This document shows, piece by piece, positions 23,033 to 34,500 of a DNA stretch of 64,000 nucleotides. Origin of the DNA: Patella vulgata (taxonomy: Eukaryota > Mollusca > Gastropoda > Patellidae). A model generated the notes under the pieces. It saw only the letters and a list, made by a program, of their open reading frames with translations, had not been told where the DNA came from and did not search any database. Made by a program: the position numbers and the translations under genes. The DNA is taken from positions 41,553,062-41,617,061 of the forward strand of contig NC_065885.2 in the NCBI RefSeq assembly GCF_932274485.2, in the 5' to 3' direction. Numbering within the stretch: the stretch's first letter is position 1; each line of letters opens with the position of its first letter.

Positions 23033-25041
23033 GCCATACTATATACCGGAAAACACCGGAAAACAACCGGAAAACACCGGAAAACAACTGGAAAACACCA
23101 TTTTATACCGAATACCGGAAAACACCGGAAAAACACTAAATACCGGAAAACATCCTAAATACCGGAAAACACCCTAAATAGGTAACCCGGAGCCTGGTCC
23201 TCTGTGTGCGGTTTTGGACCAAGTGAGCGCCGATGAAGGAAGGTCAAGATCATTACGATGTTCGTTTTACAAATAGCCCCCCCCCCCCCCAAAAAAAAAA
23301 AAAAATATTTCCAATTTTTTTTTCTCCAAAATTTTGTTGATGCCTATTATGTTTTGAATGTTTTAAAAGACGCAATCAGTCTACCTCCATCATTGACCAT
23401 ATTTTATTTTGTATTTTAATTTTAGTTTTCAGTAAATTTTAGTAGATTTCAGTGTTTCAGCATTTCAATAGATTAAACACAGCCCTCTGAGGGCCCCGTT
23501 ATATGCCGGTTGCGCCGGTCTCCTGATTCTTACCAATACCAGTAACGCTGGCATCAGGGTGGTACGAATTAGTGGAAGACACGATTAGGCCAACTCCTCC
23601 CTAGGTAACAAAAAATCGCATCATAAAACAGCAAGTATCATCAAAAGCCAGTTAATAAATCTATGAATAGTTCGAGTTGAAGTTCCAGGTTTAACCGTTA
23701 TGTGTCCTAATCACCAAACGAAATGGATGCCACGCAATTCTCGGACAGGCTGTAATCTGAAAAGTGTCTATCCTTTCCAAGAGCTATCCATCTCGTTGGA
23801 AGGGCTAAAAATCTACTTGTTTCTGAGCTTACTTTCATTCCAGGGTCAAATATAATCACTTGAACCATAATAATATTCAACATATTCCATCATAATCCGA
23901 GGGCCGCACACAGGATTTTTTTTCTGGATTACTTTTCGAGCTTTATTCCCCAACTTGTTGACCAGTTTTCCTTGAGAAAACCCCAACTTTCGCCCAATTG
24001 TCCATGATGAAACTACATATTCTATCTTACTGCATTGACGGGAAGTGGTAAACTGGACGTCTGTGAAAAGGGTTGATCCATAAATTTTCAAGGAAGCAAT
24101 TGTTGTTTTTGTTTGTGAAATAGAGGACTCTAGCCGATGAGGCTACTTTCGCCCCCCCCCCCCTGAGAACCTCAGGCAACCAATTTGTTTTATGTACTAC
24201 TATCGTAATAAAACATTACTATATTAACCACTTCCTGGTGGCTGAAGACTTACACCGAATGCGTAATCGGAAAAAAATGTCCCCGAGAAAATGTTTTTTC
24301 CGACAATTGATATTCGAGATGTCTTCTGTTGCACAAATTATACTACACTGTGTAAGAACTTTCATCCTTTGATCTGAAGATTGTAGATGGAAAAGTATCA
24401 TTTGCACTATTTCAAAGTAAACCTGCATTTTCGTATATCATCCCGTAATTTGTGATTAATGACAATGACTGTGGAAATAATATGGGTTGAGGAATGGAAG
24501 ATCTATGTTCGTCACGTGACTGGACAATTCCACCCCCCGTCCCACTCTGACGATGATCCCTCCCAAAGCGGCGCGGCGCGGCGCGCTCTCTAAAAAAAAT
24601 CTTGGGCACAGTTTACTCTTCTATGTTTTCCGGTAGGTATTTAGTAATGCGGAGTTTGGTCCTCGTATGTGGTTTTGGACCAGGTGAGCGCTGATGAAAA
24701 AAGTTCATTAACATACAAGCGAGCGATCGCCTACGGTCAAAGAAAAATTTCTTTTCAAATTTCTCTCTCAAAAAATTCAAATTTTGTTTCCAGTATTTTT
24801 CTCTGTAAAATTATTTCCTACGGAATGTTTTTTTTGTAAAATCAATTTTTCGGAAAAATTCTATTTTTTGGGGGGGACAGAGGACCGCACACAGAGGACC
24901 AGGCTCCGGGTTACCTATTTAGGGTGTTTTCCGGTATTTAGGATGTTTTCCGGTATTTAGTGTTTTTCCGGTGTTTTCCGGTATTCAGTATAAAATGGTG
25001 TTTTCCGGTTGTTTTCCGGTGTTTTCCGGTATATAGTATTG
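23033..25041. mobile_element. Foldback-like DNA element with 14-bp target duplication
   Basis: A 2,009-bp insertion in the Helitron Rep gene. CCGATATGTTTGGG occurs at 23019-23032 and 25042-25055. The inverted ends start GCCATACTATATACCGG (left) and CAATACTATATACCGG (right, reversed) and run about 165-180 bp (23033-23213 and 24877-25041). They consist largely of ACCGGAAAACA repeats, then TAGGTAACCCGGAGCCTGGT and TCCTCTGTGTGCGGT. Inverted repeats built from short tandem repeats are the hallmark of foldback elements. The inside has no transposase; near 24620-24710 a second, direct copy of part of the left end (TTTGGACCAGGTGAGCGC) hints at an older nested relative. It contains C/A and G/C homopolymer runs. 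Confidence 0.85.
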
Positions 25042-25618
25042 CCGATATGTTTGGGATGACAAGAATGCTGGAAGAGGCCACCTACTTTTGTAGTTTTAGT
25101 GCCGCTGAAACGAAATGGAAGCATTTGCTTAAAATATTAGGCAAGCTGCAAGATGAGGAATATACTGATGAAGAAATAGATAACATGGCCTGGGAGGAAA
25201 AGTGTAAGCTTATTTCGTCAGACCTAGTTACATGTGTTAGACAGTTTGATTACCAGGTCAATCTGTTGTTCAAAGATGTACTGAAAGCAGAGAACTCACC
25301 ATTGGGAAAAATAAGTGATTTTTATTTTTACAGGGTTGAGTTTCAGCACAGAGACTAGCCTCACATTCATGCTTTGTTATGGGTTGATGAGGCTCCTAAA
25401 TACAAGTGCAGTGAAAATGAAGAAATTGTTGAGTTCATTGACAGCAAGATATCATGTAGAAGAATTGTGGATGACAAAGATTTACAGCCACTTGTAAATT
25501 ATCAGACATAAACATTCTCATACATGTAGAAGGAAGAATCAAAAGATTTGCAGGTTTGGTTTCCCAAAACCACCGATGCCAAACACTGTAATTCTAGAAC
25601 CACTGAATAATGCAACGG
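25042..25618 (+). pseudogene. Helitron Rep protein, HUH nuclease and zinc-binding part
   Basis: This resumes with DMFGMTRMLEEATYFCSFSA and AETKWKHLLKILGKLQDEE, then CVRQFDYQVNLLFKDVLK and PLGKISDFYFYRVEFQHRD. A frame change follows, then PHIHALLWVDEAP with the HIH pair of the HUH rolling-circle nuclease, EEIVEFIDSKISC, and finally HSHTCRRKNQKICRFGFPKP and PMPNTVILEPLNNA. The order and motifs are those of metazoan Helitron Rep proteins. The helicase half is absent; coding ends near 25618 at the edge of the inverted duplication. Confidence 0.88.
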
Positions 25619-26244
25619 TTGGTGAGAATGTCATTATAGTAGGGGTCGAACTCCCTGATCCGTGGCCAATTTCCAGGGAGGAAGGTTTGACGATTGATTC
25701 TGGTAGGGGTGGACTGTTCTGAGGATTTGAGCAGTTTGCTACCTCTGGAAAGTGTGGGCAACTCTCTGGAGAGGCAAAAATCCAAGATGGCGGCCGAAAT
25801 AGCACAGAGACTTGTAGTTGGGTGCAAATGTCATCAAACCGTCCTTATAATATGTCATTTTTATAGTTTTCAGGGTCGCTGAATCCATTAAGAACACTCC
25901 CAAGCCATTTTGATGCACCCATATCCCAATATGGCGGAAATCTGGCAGAAATGGTGGAAAAAAACGGAAAATAATGTCATATATACTGGTATGGCAAATA
26001 GGGGCTTGTAATATATCGTTTTTAGGGTTTTCATGGATGCTTAGTTCATTTTTGATGGTCTCATGTCAATGAAATCTACACTAGATGTTAAATATGAAAC
26101 CAAAGTCAGCGCACAGAAGATACAAAGATACGGAAAACATCATTATATACGTAATATGTCATTCATATAGCACCTACTAATATCATAATTTCTAAACATT
26201 CATAGGCATATACCTTTCACACGAATCTTTCAAGACGACAGCCT

Positions 26245-27489
26245 TCAATCAGAGTCTGTGTCAGAAAGTTCTGAATCTAATGCACTGTCTGACTCAGATG
26301 TGTCACTTACAGAGGTATCATTATCCTCCTCATCATCACCATCATCAATGTCTACCGATGATCTGAACTTAAGTGGCAAGGCTGGGTTTATATACCGTAC
26401 AGGAACACACATTTCCTCTTTCAACTCCCGTCCATGTCCGAGTGGATCAGCTACGTTACTGACATTGTAACTTAGCATGATATATGCTTGATAGTTCGCT
26501 CTTTTTATGTGCTGTTCTAGACTATCTTGATCAGATGGGATACGGTGTGTGCATTTGTTTTTCATCTTTAGCCATTTGCTAACTCTACCACAAGCTACAG
26601 TTGTTGTGGATTTTTCTGTCATTATAGATACATCTCAGCACAAATTGTTCCATGGAGACTACCAGGTTATCGGATACAGTTAATGCAACACCTAAACCAT
26701 CTAACAATGATGCATCTGCACTAAACGTGAACTTATATAGAGTCTTTTTGGAATGGTCAAAAAATCCTGGAACTGTATCACAACCGGTTATCGAGTGGAA
26801 CTGTACGATACGTAGCGCCACATCACGTGGCAGTAACCTTTGTGCATCAAAAAACTGCCCCTTTCGTCTAACTGCTAGAGACCCTGGCTCCATCTGAGAA
26901 ACATAACTTGATAAAACCAAAACATCAGTATCTTCTGCTTCTATAACCACAAGTTTATCATTTCCAATCGATCTCAACAAAATAGTGTCCACCTTTAATT
27001 GGTCACATTCGAAAAGTTGGAAATCCTACAGTTGTCGGCTGTTAGATCATAAGATTTCTTTCTGATAGAGTAAATGAACTGAATACCTGGGTGTGTTTTT
27101 ACTAATTTATTGAACTCTTTATGTAGAAACACTTGTAGTCTCACTTTATTAGCATCATTTGAAAAGAAATTGGAGAATTCTAGAGCGTTCAGAAATTTAC
27201 TATCGGCCTTGATATAAATGTTCTTGGTACCACCTTGGTTATGTTCTGAACATAGTTTGCGTTCAGAATCTTTCGTCGAGATCGGAAGATCATGTGAATA
27301 CGATCGTTTTCGCTTTTGGGTGTCGTTTCAAAGCTAGATTGAAAATTTTCCCTGCATAATCATACCATGTGTATACACTACCATCTGCTTTCCGTCTGTC
27401 TTCTGTCGATGAAATCGCTATTCGCCAGTACATGCCCATGTCCAAAAGAGCAATGCAACTATTTGGAATCGTAATAGGTACAAGGTCCA
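26245..27489 (-). pseudogene. FEN/PIN-like nuclease-family gene, copy 1 (broken)
   Basis: From about 27489 down to 26245, minus strand, three frames together cover one protein type. These are MDLVPITIPNSCIALLDMGM with YTWYDYAGKIFNLALKRHP; then NIYIKADSKFLNALEFSNFF and GIQFIYSIRKKSYDL; then VVIEAEDTDVLVLSSYV, QFHSITGCDTVPGFFDHSKK and GRVSKWLKMKNKCTHRIPSD with ANYQAYIMLSYN; and an acidic C-terminus with a stop at 26245. I recognise it as a repeated, uncharacterised animal protein family. The acid cluster AEDTDV plus ITGCDTV followed by a KK helix resembles the metal site and GCD turn of FEN/XPG nucleases (inference). Frame changes lie near 27290, 27000 and 26610; the last is one extra base relative to the other arm. 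Mobile origin is likely but unproven. Confidence 0.7.
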
Positions 27490-27701
27490 TCTGATGCACA
27501 AAGATTACTGCCACATGAGTAGCTACATATCGTACAGTTCCACTCAATAACCGGTTATGATACAGTGTCGGGATTTTTTGGGCATTCCAAAAAGACCACG
27601 TTTAGTGCAGATGCATCATTGTTAGATGGTTTAGGTGTCGCATTAACTGTATCCGATAATCTGGTAGCCTCCATGGAACAATTTGTGCTGAGATGTATCT
27701 A

Positions 27702-29221
27702 TGAGCGCCATGAAAAACGCATCACTTAGTTTTTCGTATAACAAAATGATCCTGTAAACATATCTTATTTATTTTGCTTCTTATTGTGAACAATATTCAA
27801 ATGGGAACACATCAATAACAACACATTTGTACACTTATGGATGTTTAATCTGTAATCAACGGTACAAAGTCAGAGGGGTCAAAACCAAAAGTACAACACA
27901 GATGTCAGTAGCGTGTGTGTCCTCCACGGGCTCTTACGCACGCTGTGCAGCAACGTCGCATGGAATTTACCAATGTTTGAAAGAAGGCCTGGGTCAAATT
28001 GTTCCATTCTTAGACAAGAGCAGCTTCTAAAGCAGCAATGGTGTGCATCTGTGGTCTCCGATACAGACGGCGTCCAATCTCATCCCAGACATGTTCTATC
28101 GGTGCCATGTCCGGAGACATGGCTGGCCAGTCGAAGACAATGATGTTGTTAGCAGCCAGGTAGTCCATACTAAAACGAGCAGTATGCGGACATGCATTAT
28201 CCTGTTGGAAGTGCTGAAGTTGTGGGTGTGCTTGAAACATCGGAACAACAATTGGTTGCAAGACATCATCACGGTAGTCTACAGCATTAACGCGACCCCT
28301 GCAAATGTGTAGGGCGGTCAGATGATGAAATGTGATGCCTCCCCACACCATTACACTTCCCCCATCCCATCTATTCGTTTTGAAGACGCAGCAGTCTGCA
28401 AGACGTTCCCCAAGACGTCTCCACACACGTTGACGGCCATCAGCGTGATAAAGATGAAAGCGACTCTCATCACTGAAGAGCACACTTTGCCAGTCTACTC
28501 TTCTCCATGTCTGGTGTCTTTGAGCCCATATCAAACGCCGCTGACGATGATTATCCCTGAGGATAGCTCCAACATAAGGTCGTCGTGCACAGAGTCCTAC
28601 TTCTCTTAGACGATGTCTTACGGTGTTGGCACTTACTGGTCCTTGTCTTCCGACGACTGCTGCACCTGTTCGAGTCGCTGGGAAGAATCTGTCACGCAGA
28701 TGAGTGACCTGGATGTAGCGTTCTTGAGCAAGGGTTGTAACGCGTTGTGGACCAGGACGTTGACAGTCACGTGTTGATCCAGTAACTCGAACACGTTCCA
28801 CCAACCTTACAATAGTGGACTGATGACAATTGAAGTGTCTGGCAATAGCACGTGTAGACATGCCAGCCCTGGACATTCCCATGGCTTCATTCCGTTGATT
28901 TTCACTAAGTCTTGGCATCTAGAGCTCGATTCCTTCACACATCCAACAACAAATTACGACAGATTGACGTTTCACAGTTCATGTACTGCACATTAAGTTG
29001 AAAACATGCTTTTAAAGGGCTCACACATAATGCTTCACATGAATATTGGGTTTTTCATGTGCATCTCGTGCAATTTTTTTTTTTTGCACACAGGCATTTT
29101 TTGCTTTTGGGAGCATTGTGTGAAACAATAGTTCATAGTATTGCATAATATTATACATACAAAACCACCTAGTAATAAAATATTTGGGTAAAAAAAATGA
29201 GGCGTTTTCCATGGCGCTCAG
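27702..29221 (-). mobile_element. Tc1-type DNA transposon (DD34E), nearly intact
   Basis: Terminal inverted repeats are TGAGCGCCATGAAAAACGCA on the left and CTGAGCGCCATGGAAAACGC on the right (reversed), flanked by TA at 27700-27701 and 29222-29223. The element is about 1,520 bp. The empty site survives in the other arm of the inverted duplication (near 26626, GTCATTATAGATAC), so it inserted after the duplication formed. It encodes one transposase on the minus strand. The ends are short compared with classical Tc1 elements, which may mark a particular molluscan subfamily. Confidence 0.9.
27905..28918 (-). pseudogene. Tc1-type transposase with a single premature stop
   Basis: Cuts and pastes the element through its terminal repeats. 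It starts MPRLSENQRNEAMGMSRAGM with a helix-turn-helix (RAIARHFNCHQSTIVRLV, residues about 22-39). Catalytic residues are D in VLFSDESRFHL, D in FQQDNACPHTAR and E in SPDMAPIEHVWDE, with 34 residues between the last two, i.e. DD34E as in Tc1. The frame is open for 302 codons to a TAA at 28010, then continues in frame for 34 more (EWNNLTQAFFQTLVNSMRRC to RGGHTRY) to a TGA at 27905. That gives 337 residues in total, close to the normal 340. The TAA replaces what was probably CAA. Apart from this the copy looks intact, implying recent activity. Confidence 0.92.
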
Positions 29222-30329
29222 TATATAATGACAAAAAATCCACAACTGTAGCTTGTGGTAGAGCTAGCAAATGGCTAAAGATGAAAAACCTGATCAAGAT
29301 AGACTGGAACAGCACATAAAAAGAGCGAACTATCAAGCATAATAATATATCATGCTAAGTTACAATGTCAGTAACGTAGCTGATCTACTCGGATATGGAT
29401 GAGAGTTGAAAGAGGGAAATGTGTGTTCCTGTACGGTATATAAACCCGGCCTTGCCCATTAAGTTCAGATCATCGGTAGACATTGATGGTGGTGATGATG
29501 AGGAAGATAATGATACCTCTGTTAGTGACACATCTGAGTCTGACAGTGCATTAGATTCAGAACTTTCTGACACGGACTCTGATTGAAGTCTGTCGTCTTG
29601 AAAGATTTGCGTGAAAGGTATATGCCTATGAATGTTTAGAAATTATGATATTAGTAGGTGCTATATGAATGACGTATTACGTATATAATGATGTTTTCCG
29701 TATCTTTGTATCTTCTGTGCGCTGACTTTGGTTTCATATTTAACATCTAATGTAGATTTCATTGACATGAGACCATCAAAATAGAACTAAGCATCCATGA
29801 AAACCCTAAAAACGATATACTACAAGCCCATATTTGCCATACCAGTATATATGACATTATTTTCCGTTTTTTTCCACCATTTCTGCCAGATTTCCGCCAT
29901 ATTGGGATATGGGTGCATCAAAATGGCTTGGGAGTGTTCTTAATGGATTCAGCAACCCTGAAAACTATAAAAATGACATATTACAAGGACAGTTTGATGA
30001 CATTTGCACCCAACTACAAGTCTTTGTGCTATTTCGGCCGCCATCTTGGATTTTTGCCTCTCCTGAGAGTTGCCCACACTTTCCAGATGTTCCAAAATGC
30101 ACAAATCCTCAGAACAGTCCCCCCCTACCAGAATCAATCCTCAAACCTTCCTCCCCGGAAATTGGTCACGGATCTGGGAGTTCGACCCCTTCTAATTATA
30201 TGGTATGGCACGTGTTTCACAAGGCGCCTGAGAAGGGTGTGCCTAAACCATGCATTTTTATTTTTTCCTGAAACACCTCTGCCAAACTCGCCCTGCGCCT
30301 TATCTACGCATGTGCCTAATACACTGAAA

Positions 30330-30742
30330 AATACGGTAATGCATATAAATTTCATACAGATCGGATGATAACTTTTGTTGTTCAAATGTTCACAAAGTTT
30401 AACAAAGTAAATCAAGGGCCATAACTCTAGACGTAATTGACGGAAATTGCTGACATTCAATAGGATTCTTCATTTCACTAATTTAAATGATATGAATTTC
30501 ATACAGATTAGGTGATAACTTTTGTCGCTTAAGCATTCACAAGATTCAACAAAGCTAAACAAGGGCCATAACTCTAGATGTAATTAACGGAAATTTAAAT
30601 TTGCTGAAACTCAATAGGCTTGATCATTTTACTAATTTAAATGATACATATACATTTCATACAGATCGGATAATAACTTTTGTCGTTAGAGCATTTACAA
30701 GGTACAAGCAAAACAAGGGCCATAACTCACGGTGTAATTATT
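30330..30742 (+). repeat. Tandem-core element family F2, left part of a split copy
   Basis: Units of about 110-120 bp with CATACAGATCGGATGATAAC, TTCACAA-GTTCAACAAAG and GGGCCATAACTCTAGAYGTA repeat from about 30330. The copy breaks off at 30742 where the 3' tail of an L2-like LINE begins. The matching end, TTCCATGTGGGCGTATAAAA, lies at 46717-46739 beyond the LINE. Between the inverted duplication and this element (30198-30329) nothing is recognisable. Confidence 0.7.
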
Positions 30743-30856
30743 ATTATTATTATTCATCTTCTATAGCGCTTCATTATATCCGGTGATATTTCTAAGCGCT
30801 TAACAAATGTCACATCACAGTTTGTAATAATATTTAAACAAGTGTGTTTTTAACTC

Positions 30857-31056
30857 TCATTTAAATTTAACAAAAGTTGAACTTGCTCTAATTGATCTTG
30901 GTAGCTTATTCCACATATGGGCACCATTTATAGGGAAAGATAGTTTTCCTCTGAGTCTCTTGTAAGCAGGCACAGATAGTAAAGTAGTATCTGTGGACGA
31001 ACGAAGATTCAGTCTTTCCTGTTTGTAGAATGTGAATAGTTGTTTCATGTAGGAGG
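30857..31056 (-). pseudogene. L2-like LINE, C-terminal end of ORF2
   Basis: This reads SYMKQLFTFYKQERLNLRSS, TDTTLLSVPAYKRLRGKLSF and PINGAHMWNKLPRSIRASST, the usual C-terminus of L2/CR1-like ORF2 (S-LRS...LWNKLP-SIR). It continues directly from the segment that stops at 43055: CTGCTCCCTCC there, then CCTCC and TACATG here, with the 5-bp CCTCC duplicated on both sides of the inserted Ty3/Gypsy element. Confidence 0.88.
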
Positions 31057-31555
31057 TGTTGTGTGGATTGGTTTCAAAAGACAACAAACAATCAATCGGC
31101 CATTTGCATCCAGCGTGTATTCTCCAATGATCACATGAAACAAACACAAGGAATTCCTAAAGGATTTCCCTTACGTCATCATCACTATTTAATACCATAA
31201 CATCTCCCTTTCTTCAGATGGACATCAATATAATCTTTATCAAATAATATTATAAACTAACATACTTATCTAGTATCATGAAACTATAAAACTAAACTAT
31301 ATTAAACTACATAAGTAAATCAAGTTAACCATCCAATACAGTATACACTTATAATTTAACCATATATACTATCCTCCTTCCTTCATAAAGAAAAGAAGAA
31401 AAGAAAAAAAAAACACATTTTCAAAAATCTAATCTATCAACAGGTTTTACTACTCTTCCTGATCTAGTTGTATAATAACCCTCTTTCTAGGCCTTAAATT
31501 TCCATTATTATTCATATTCAATCTTACATTTCTGTTATTAACATAATTATTATTC

Positions 31556-34500
31556 TATCCCGTCATCCTTCAGTAGGAATCCCATGAGATAAGCTCTAAG
31601 TCACGTGGTCGTCAGTAGCTCGTTTGGTCTCGAGAGCGTGGTCACATAGCAGACAATTCTGTCTATTTGATCTTTGTTTTAATGACAATAATTTGTCATT
31701 TTTACGGTTTAGTTACCACTCTCACCTTTTGCTTTGCTTGGTGAACCTGGTTTCGGCGGAAACCCGCTAGAACGAAACTTATTTTTTGTGGTTTAGATCT
31801 TTTTATTTTATCGCTCATTTGTCTTGATGAGCGAAGCACGACCTGTCATGGCGTCGCCTGAGTGTGATAATAAAAGTAGCTCGGATAAAACCAGTGTAAT
31901 CACTGATGGATCTGATAATTTTTTGACAAGTAAACCTAACTTACTTACAAAGCATCCAAATGCTGTTGGGGGGAAAAGTTTGATCCCGACACCCCCTTCT
32001 TCGAAAGGGAAACCTTCGCAGAAAAAGTCAAATCACAGCCGGTCGAGTGCAGCTAGGCCTACTTCTAGTATTAGTGCCGCAGCGGGCTCTATTGAGCAAC
32101 TGAATAAACCAGCAGTTTTTCCTAACAGGAATTTGAATATTTCGAACGAAAATTCGTTTGCAGCTGCAATATCGTCTTCTATTTCGTCTTCGATGAAATT
32201 AATGATGGATGATTTTAGAAAATCTCAAACAGAAAATATTGAACAGTTGAAGAAAAATCAACAGGAATTCTTTAACTATTATTTTGACAAGGAATGAAGG
32301 AAGATGAAATCAGTTCGCACTGTTCGTCTCATTACGACGAGCAAGATGAAAGCGACGAAGAAAATGTAAATAATACTGAAGTAGTTGACGGCACAACGGC
32401 ATTGCAACAATTACTTGTTTCTGGTAGTGGGAAGAAAGAGCCCCCCAGGTCACATTCTGGTCAAAGCGAACAAGAAGTTTCAAATCCCGTTTGTTTAACG
32501 AACTATTTTTCTCAATATAATAATATTGATGAAGTATGTGGGCCGAATATTGAAGCCAGTCTGGCAGAAGCGGTAAATAACATGATCAAACATTAGCGTG
32601 TGCCAACCGAAAAAGGGACGTAACTCTTTTTTCTTAATTGGCTGTCACAAATATGGCACTATTTTTTCGCGAAAAGCTAGCCTTGCATTACGGCCTCGTG
32701 TTGGTTACCTGCAATCGATACCGGTTCCATTCAACCGAAAACAGTTAGTTAAGAGGTCAAGGTTGCTCCGCATGCAAAATTTATCACTCGTAGCAAGGTA
32801 AGAATATTTTTTTTCTCCGATTGAAAAGTTTGAAATTTTGTAAATTTTTTCGTGGAAGATGCGGAGCGAAAAAAAACCTGCTCAAATATGGATTAAATAT
32901 CCCTTTATAAGATCCATCTTCATTTATTTCCATAAGTGGACGTGAACATTGGTAAAATTCAATTTTTCTCCATGTGACCGAAATTCTGTCGGCCATATTG
33001 TAATGGCGGGGGCGTGTCAAATGTACCGTTAGACACCCGTTAGTTACACACGTGCTAATAATGAGTGATCATAGGAAGAATTTTAACTTTCTAAGACTGT
33101 GCAGTTGATTTTTTTACGAAAACAAACATAGCTCAGAATTGTATGGTATAATAAAGCCCAATAAAAAAAAGAAATAAGGAGTACTTTTCTATATTTTTAT
33201 TTTTAGGTTTTTTTTTTTAATTATTGAGAAATGGATAGGTCTACTAGTAGTTCTGAAGAGACAATGTTTTTTTCTTACCTTTTTTTCCATAACTTTTAAC
33301 TAATATTATTGACTTATTTATATAAAGTTACTTTTTCCATTATTACTTTATACTAATATTATTAATATAGCTAACATATATTTATTACTGTCAACTTATT
33401 TTTAACTGTTTTTCACCTGTTTCTGTTCTGAAGTTTTTACAGTGTTACTCTTTTCATTACCGGTAGTACTGTTAACTTGACTTTATGATTGACAACTTAA
33501 ATACCTGTAGTTAACTTCTTTATACCTTGTTTTTCATCTTGTTTGTCTCAATATTTTTATTATTTAACATACAGTATATTAGATTATTAATATTAACTCA
33601 TGTATTATTAACTCATGTATCATGTATTCCAGCCTGTTTTCCTTCATTTTATCAGTATTGTTTAATCATATTTACAAAACTTTTTCAGTATATGCAGAAT
33701 ATTTTGTAGATATTTAGCTGAATTGTTGTGTTTTTTTATATTTTTATACTGAAAACTTCAATTCTGGAGTTTTGTTAGTTATGATTCAGTGCATTTATTT
33801 TGATAATTTTATTTTTTGATATTTCATACTCATAGCTGTCCACGAGAACATGGATATTTCATAGCTGTCCACGAGAACATGGATATTTCATAGCTGTCCA
33901 TGAGAACATGTTTCCAGTTTCCATTTAATCATCAAAAAACAATTTCCACTATTTTTAATGATTTTTTTTTATAGTTATTATTTTTATGTTTTTTCGGAAC
34001 AAAATATGTCCAATTTGCTTTAAATTTTGTCAAAATAAAAGGTAAAAACAATATTTTTGTGGTTGATTTTAGTAAATGTGTGTCTCTAGAACATCTGTGT
34101 ACAATTTGAGTCTGTTCCAAAGTCATTCAGTTAGTCAAAATATTATTTTTTCAATTTTGCCTGTTTTTGACGGATTTTGGGAAAACGCTGCTTACGTATG
34201 GGTATATAAAATTAGCTACAAAAAACAAAGTTATGAACCGATTGTCATAATTGAAACAGATTAATGATTCTCAGGTGTTTTTCTAACTGTGTGCAAAATT
34301 TCAGGTCTGTAGCTCAAAAATTGAATTTTGGTTGGCACATGCTACAAACATGGGTTGTCAGAAGAAAAGACGAATGAATTACTCAACCGCTATACACGCC
34401 CACAAAATTGTCAAAATTTGACTCAAACTAAAGTTAATCCGCCAATTTGGGAGTCGCTGAGCGGGGAAACACGCTCAACCGACATTAAACTTCAAAAAAT

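Larger units (their letters stand above)
27490..29585 (+). pseudogene. Nuclease-family gene, copy 2, 5'-truncated and Tc1-split
   Basis: The plus-strand copy in the right arm starts within the QRLLP...VQFHSITG segment, continues SADASLLDGLGVALTVSDNL and MEQFVLRCIYND, and is cut at 27701 by a Tc1-type element. It resumes at 29224 with KKSTTVACGRASKWLKMKN. At the splice point this copy keeps the frame that copy 1 has lost. Further on it lacks about 23 bp that copy 1 retains and has other damage, so neither copy is functional. It ends with the acidic tail and a stop near 29585. The N-terminal half is absent. Confidence 0.7.
25640..30197. repeat. Large inverted duplication with nuclease-like gene copies
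   Basis: The left arm (about 25640-26845) and the right arm (about 27485-30197, after leaving out a 1.5-kb Tc1 insertion at 27702-29221) are reverse complements at roughly 90-95% by eye. Outer parts share AGGGGTCGAACTCCC, AAAATCCAAGATGGCGGCCG and CCCATATCCCAATATGGCGG; inner parts hold the gene body. The 640 bp between the arms is single-copy and carries the 5' half of the minus-strand gene. ATTATA lies just outside both outer ends and may be a target duplication. The block truncates the Helitron on its left. Confidence 0.82.

Noticed and set aside
23280-23310. C and A homopolymer runs as a structural signal
   Set aside because: Simple runs of C then A in the interior of the foldback element; also at 24150 and 61690. 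They are likely slippage or sequencing-prone tracts.
32598-32801. Short frame between the DIRS gag-like sections
   Set aside because: No resemblance to DIRS proteins and poor continuity; treated as part of the non-coding stretch.
33832-33910. CRISPR-like short repeat array
   Set aside because: Three direct copies with no spacers, in a eukaryotic genome, within a DIRS fossil: a minisatellite.
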